Shown here in pieces: positions 61,120-64,000 of a DNA stretch of 64,000 nt (the stretch's first letter is position 1; each line of letters begins with the position of its first letter). The position numbers and the translations under genes were made by a program. The DNA is taken from the NCBI GenBank assembly GCA_012841565.1, contig DUUM01000016.1, forward strand, positions 13,273 through 77,272, in the 5' to 3' direction. Source of the DNA: Candidatus Epulonipiscium sp. GTDB lineage: Bacteria; Bacillota_A; Clostridia; Lachnospirales; Cellulosilyticaceae. The notes beneath the pieces were generated by a model that saw only the letters and a program-made list of their open reading frames with translations, had not been told where the DNA came from and ran no database searches.

Positions 61120-64000
61120 TTAATCAACGGCTTTCATTGAATCTACCATTGCTATGCGCTTTAGCTTTTTATACATAATTAAATCAACAATGCCTGAGAA
61201 TAACAGTGTTATTAGCGCTGATAATACATAACTGGAAATTGAAATGTTTCTACCAAACATTAAGTCTATTGATTCTCCGATTTTAATAATAAATTTATGA
61301 AGTGCTGATCCTAATAACAGTCCAACACCTGTTCCAATGATACTTAATATAGTTGTTTCCCTATATATATAGGCTGCAACCTCTTTGTCATGGAATCCAA
61401 GTACTTTTAATGTCGCTAGTTCTTTTCTACGCTCATCAATGTTTATATTGGTAAGATTATAAAGCACAATCACTGCAAGTCCACCGGCTGCTAGAATGAG
61501 TACCAGAACAATAAAATTAATGCTTTCAAGAAGATTGTCATAAATTTCTTTTGTTTGTGACATAAATTCCGCACTAAGGGCCGTATCTCCAGCTAAAATT
61601 TCAATAAGGGTCTTATCTTGTTCTGTAGTTTTAGTTATAAGCGTTTTAATCATTAGAGTATCATATGAAAATGTTTTATTAAAAGCCTCTTCATAGTCTA
61701 CTTTGTTAATATAGACATAGCTCCCCACATAATTTTCTGTAATACCCGTTAATACAAACTGAGCCTGCTGCTTATCGGCATCTTCTAGTACAAAAGAATC
61801 CCCAACTTTTATATCCAGGGCTTGTGCTAATTTTTCAGTAACAACCACTGATGAATCATTAAAGGTTATGGGCATTTTATCTTTTCGGTTTCTTAAATTT
61901 ATAAATTTCTTAAGCTTTGTTGACTCTCTTGGTACCATAATCGATGTAGCAAAAGACTCATCTTCTTGATAGATTTTTCCTTCCTCCCTAAATAGGTCCA
62001 TATAATCTTTAACTTTATCTGGATTATCCAAAAAGTCTTCTAGTATTTTATCACTTTTGCCAGTATCATCTGTTTCTACAATAAGATCATATTTAACAAT
62101 CTGTTCAAATTGGGTATTTGCAATATCCCTTATAGAGTCCCTTAGGCCAAAACCCGCAACAATCAACGCTGTACACCCTGAAATCCCAATCACCGTCATA
62201 AAAAAGTGTTTTTTATAACGCATAAGATTTCTTGCCGTTGCCTTGTAAGTAAACTTCATCCTAGACCAAATAAAAGTAATATTCTCAAGGAAAATACGTT
62301 TTCCTGCCTTTGGCGCCCGTGGAAGCATAAGGGTTGCTGGTTTCTCTTTAAGGGCATGTTTAGCTGCCGAAATCGTAGCTGCCATGGTACTTGCAGTGGC
62401 TAGAGCCGATGAGATAATTGCAAAACTCCAACTAAATTCTGTTATTAATGTTGGCAAGCGATACATGGTCTTATAAGTACTCCATATAACTTTTGGCAAT
62501 ATCTGAAAACCTGCAACCAAACCAAATATGCTCCCTAAACCACTTGCCATACCACAGTAAATAATATATTTAGATATAATCACACCATTGGTGTATCCAA
62601 GGGCTTTTAACGTCCCTATTTGAGTTCTGCCCTCTTCTACCATACGGGTCATGGTTGTTAAGGCTACTAATGCTGCTACAAGTAGAAAAAACACTGGAAA
62701 TACCTTTGCAATATCTCCCACCTTCTCTACGTTGGCTGAGAAACTGGCATAACTAATATTAGAATTACGATCAAGTACATACCACTTAGCATCTTTAATA
62801 TCTTCAATGGCTTCTTCTGCCTCTGTAATTTTAAAATCTGCATCTTCTAGTTCTTCTTCCACTTCTTCTTTTGCCTTTTTATAGTTGACCTCTCCATTAG
62901 CTATATCTTCTTTTGCCTTTCGAAGCTCTAACTCTCCTTGATCTATATTTAATCTAGCCTGATCAATTTGAAACTGAGCCTCTGCAAACTTTGCCTGGGC
63001 TTCTAACTTTTTAGACTCTAGGAGTAGTTTACCTACTAATACTTTAGATTCCTTAGCCCTTATATCTTGCAACCCATTATTATAGGCTTGAACACCAATG
63101 ATAGTTTGGCTGTAAATGAGAGCCTGCCTGGCCTTGCTAAGTTCTATTTCTGCCTGCTCAAATTCAAATTCTTGGTTTTTAATTTGATTTTCATAATCAA
63201 GTCTTTCTTTTGAAAGCTCTATTTCACTCGTGGATAGTTGGTCTTTGGCCCTGAATATATCTGCCTGAGCTGCTATAATATCAGATGCCCCTGATTGAAT
63301 GTCCCTTAGGGCATTTTCAAGTTCTTGGTAGGCTTGTTTCTTTGCCTCATCATACCCATCTTTAGCATCATTTAACGTGTCATTGGCTTCTGCCATAACT
63401 TCTTTATAACGTATCTTAGACCTAGCTTTCCCTATATTTTCAATTTCTTTAACAATTTTTTCAACATAGGTTTCATATTCATCTGTAAAACTTGGTAATG
63501 CCTCACTGCCTAACGTCCTAATATAAAAATCTGTATAGACATCAAGGGCATAACCCTCTTCATTAATGTACAAAATAGCCCCTAATCTACCATCACCCTT
63601 ACTACTGATTTCTCTTTCGTTAGAAATATAAAATGGATTTTCTACAACTCCCACTACAGTAAACTGAGTATTCTTATAGGTATCTTCTAGGGCATCCTTC
63701 TTATCCTCATCTTCTTCTGTGATGGTCAGGGTTGTTCCTAAGGCAATTTCTGATATATAAGTGCCGCTTCGTTCTACAACACACTCATTATTAGTTCTTG
63801 GCATTCTGCCTTTTACTAATCCTAATCGATTAATAAATTGGCCCTCTTTAGCATTTAAACTGCCCAAGGGCAGACCATAAATCCTAGCTGTAAGGAGTAC
63901 ATTTTCACTACTCACCATTAAAGCATCTGTCACATAGGCCGGCATAATATGCTCTACTTCTTTAACTTTAGACACTTCTTTAAAGTCATCTTTGGTTAAG
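61120..64000 (-). CDS. large FtsX-type ABC permease with periplasmic coiled coil, N-terminus beyond window
   Basis: The frame is open from the stop at 61120 to the right edge, so the true start lies outside; a GTG at 63975 inside the frame has no ribosome site. Visible parts, numbered from 63975, begin with an extracellular MacB-like domain (1 to about 195) and a ~200-residue coiled coil rich in E/K/A/Q (about 200-395). The first FtsX block follows with RMVEEGRTQIGTLKALGYTNG, then a second extracellular domain (about 620-790). The last FtsX block carries ERRKELATLKVLGFHDKEV. This double-FtsX architecture belongs to large export or lipid-handling permeases; the ATPase should be encoded just outside, to the right. 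Confidence 0.9.
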   Translation of the reverse strand, partial: LTKDDFKEVSKVKEVEHIMPAYVTDALMVSSENVLLTARIYGLPLGSLNAKEGQFINRLGLVKGRMPRTNNECVVERSGTYISEIALGTTLTITEEDEDKKDALEDTYKNTQFTVVGVVENPFYISNEREISSKGDGRLGAILYINEEGYALDVYTDFYIRTLGSEALPSFTDEYETYVEKIVKEIENIGKARSKIRYKEVMAEANDTLNDAKDGYDEAKKQAYQELENALRDIQSGASDIIAAQADIFRAKDQLSTSEIELSKERLDYENQIKNQEFEFEQAEIELSKARQALIYSQTIIGVQAYNNGLQDIRAKESKVLVGKLLLESKKLEAQAKFAEAQFQIDQARLNIDQGELELRKAKEDIANGEVNYKKAKEEVEEELEDADFKITEAEEAIEDIKDAKWYVLDRNSNISYASFSANVEKVGDIAKVFPVFFLLVAALVALTTMTRMVEEGRTQIGTLKALGYTNGVIISKYIIYCGMASGLGSIFGLVAGFQILPKVIWSTYKTMYRLPTLITEFSWSFAIISSALATASTMAATISAAKHALKEKPATLMLPRAPKAGKRIFLENITFIWSRMKFTYKATARNLMRYKKHFFMTVIGISGCTALIVAGFGLRDSIRDIANTQFEQIVKYDLIVETDDTGKSDKILEDFLDNPDKVKDYMDLFREEGKIYQEDESFATSIMVPRESTKLKKFINLRNRKDKMPITFNDSSVVVTEKLAQALDIKVGDSFVLEDADKQQAQFVLTGITENYVGSYVYINKVDYEEAFNKTFSYDTLMIKTLITKTTEQDKTLIEILAGDTALSAEFMSQTKEIYDNLLESINFIVLVLILAAGGLAVIVLYNLTNINIDERRKELATLKVLGFHDKEVAAYIYRETTILSIIGTGVGLLLGSALHKFIIKIGESIDLMFGRNISISSYVLSALITLLFSGIVDLIMYKKLKRIAMVDSMKAVD

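Noticed and set aside
63973..63975. GTG as the true start of the large FtsX permease
   Set aside because: The frame stays open to the window edge, there is no ribosome site, and the N-terminal membrane helix expected of the family would be missing.

Overview
The window looks like a chromosomal segment of a low-GC, strictly anaerobic member of the Firmicutes, class Clostridia. The evidence is AT-rich third codon positions, strong AGGAGG-type ribosome binding sites, a full-length pyruvate:ferredoxin oxidoreductase, split transketolase subunits, a TelA/XpaC pair and lipoprotein solute-binding proteins. A free-living polysaccharide degrader fits best (modular GH10 xylanase, GH1 and GH3 enzymes, sugar ABC transporter, chemoreceptor). 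The genus cannot be fixed from the sequence alone. No rRNA, tRNA, CRISPR array, transposase or prophage gene was recognised.

Layout. 1-3.0 kb: a two-gene operon of a tubulin/FtsZ-superfamily protein (cut by the left edge) and a membrane-anchored von Willebrand A protein. 3.3-3.8 kb: a scar in which a sugar-permease remnant and a sensor-kinase remnant abut tail to tail. 3.8-12.4 kb: housekeeping and stress genes (pseudouridine synthase, flavin reductase, cupin, threonine aldolase, an FtsX-type ABC pair, M32 carboxypeptidase, TspO-like protein, UV endonuclease). 12.4-16.3 kb: an AraC regulator divergent from a Gfo/Idh-ThuA-Gfo/Idh sugar oxidation operon. 16.3-31.5 kb: a xylan/oligoglycoside region. 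It holds the xylanase and two decayed copies of one ancestral operon (lacI, binding protein, two permeases, chemoreceptor, GH1, GH3). Each copy has lost different genes, so only the two together retain every function.

32.7-45.6 kb: a sugar-acid catabolic cluster. It has a TctABC tripartite tricarboxylate transporter, a CdaR-type regulator, two 2-hydroxyacid dehydrogenases, glycerate kinase, a split transketolase, three TIM-barrel isomerase-like proteins and an Asp/Glu-racemase-fold protein. Two of its promoters share -35, -10, spacing and an upstream dyad, which suggests one regulon. A likely flow is import of a carboxylate, oxidation and isomerisation to hydroxypyruvate or a ketose intermediate, then C2 transfer by transketolase and entry into glycolysis as phosphoglycerate. 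The substrate is unknown.

45.8-54.8 kb: ferritin, a HAD phosphatase, a TtcA-like tRNA thiolase, TelA/XpaC, GNAT, UPF0316, PhnA/YjdM, a COG2509-type FAD protein and an EAL-HDOD protein. 55.0-60.0 kb: pyruvate:ferredoxin oxidoreductase and an OFA-family transporter, whose upstream regions share a GTATAC-based palindrome. 60.1-64.0 kb: an aromatic-acid-exporter-like membrane protein and a large FtsX-type permease with a coiled coil, cut by the right edge.
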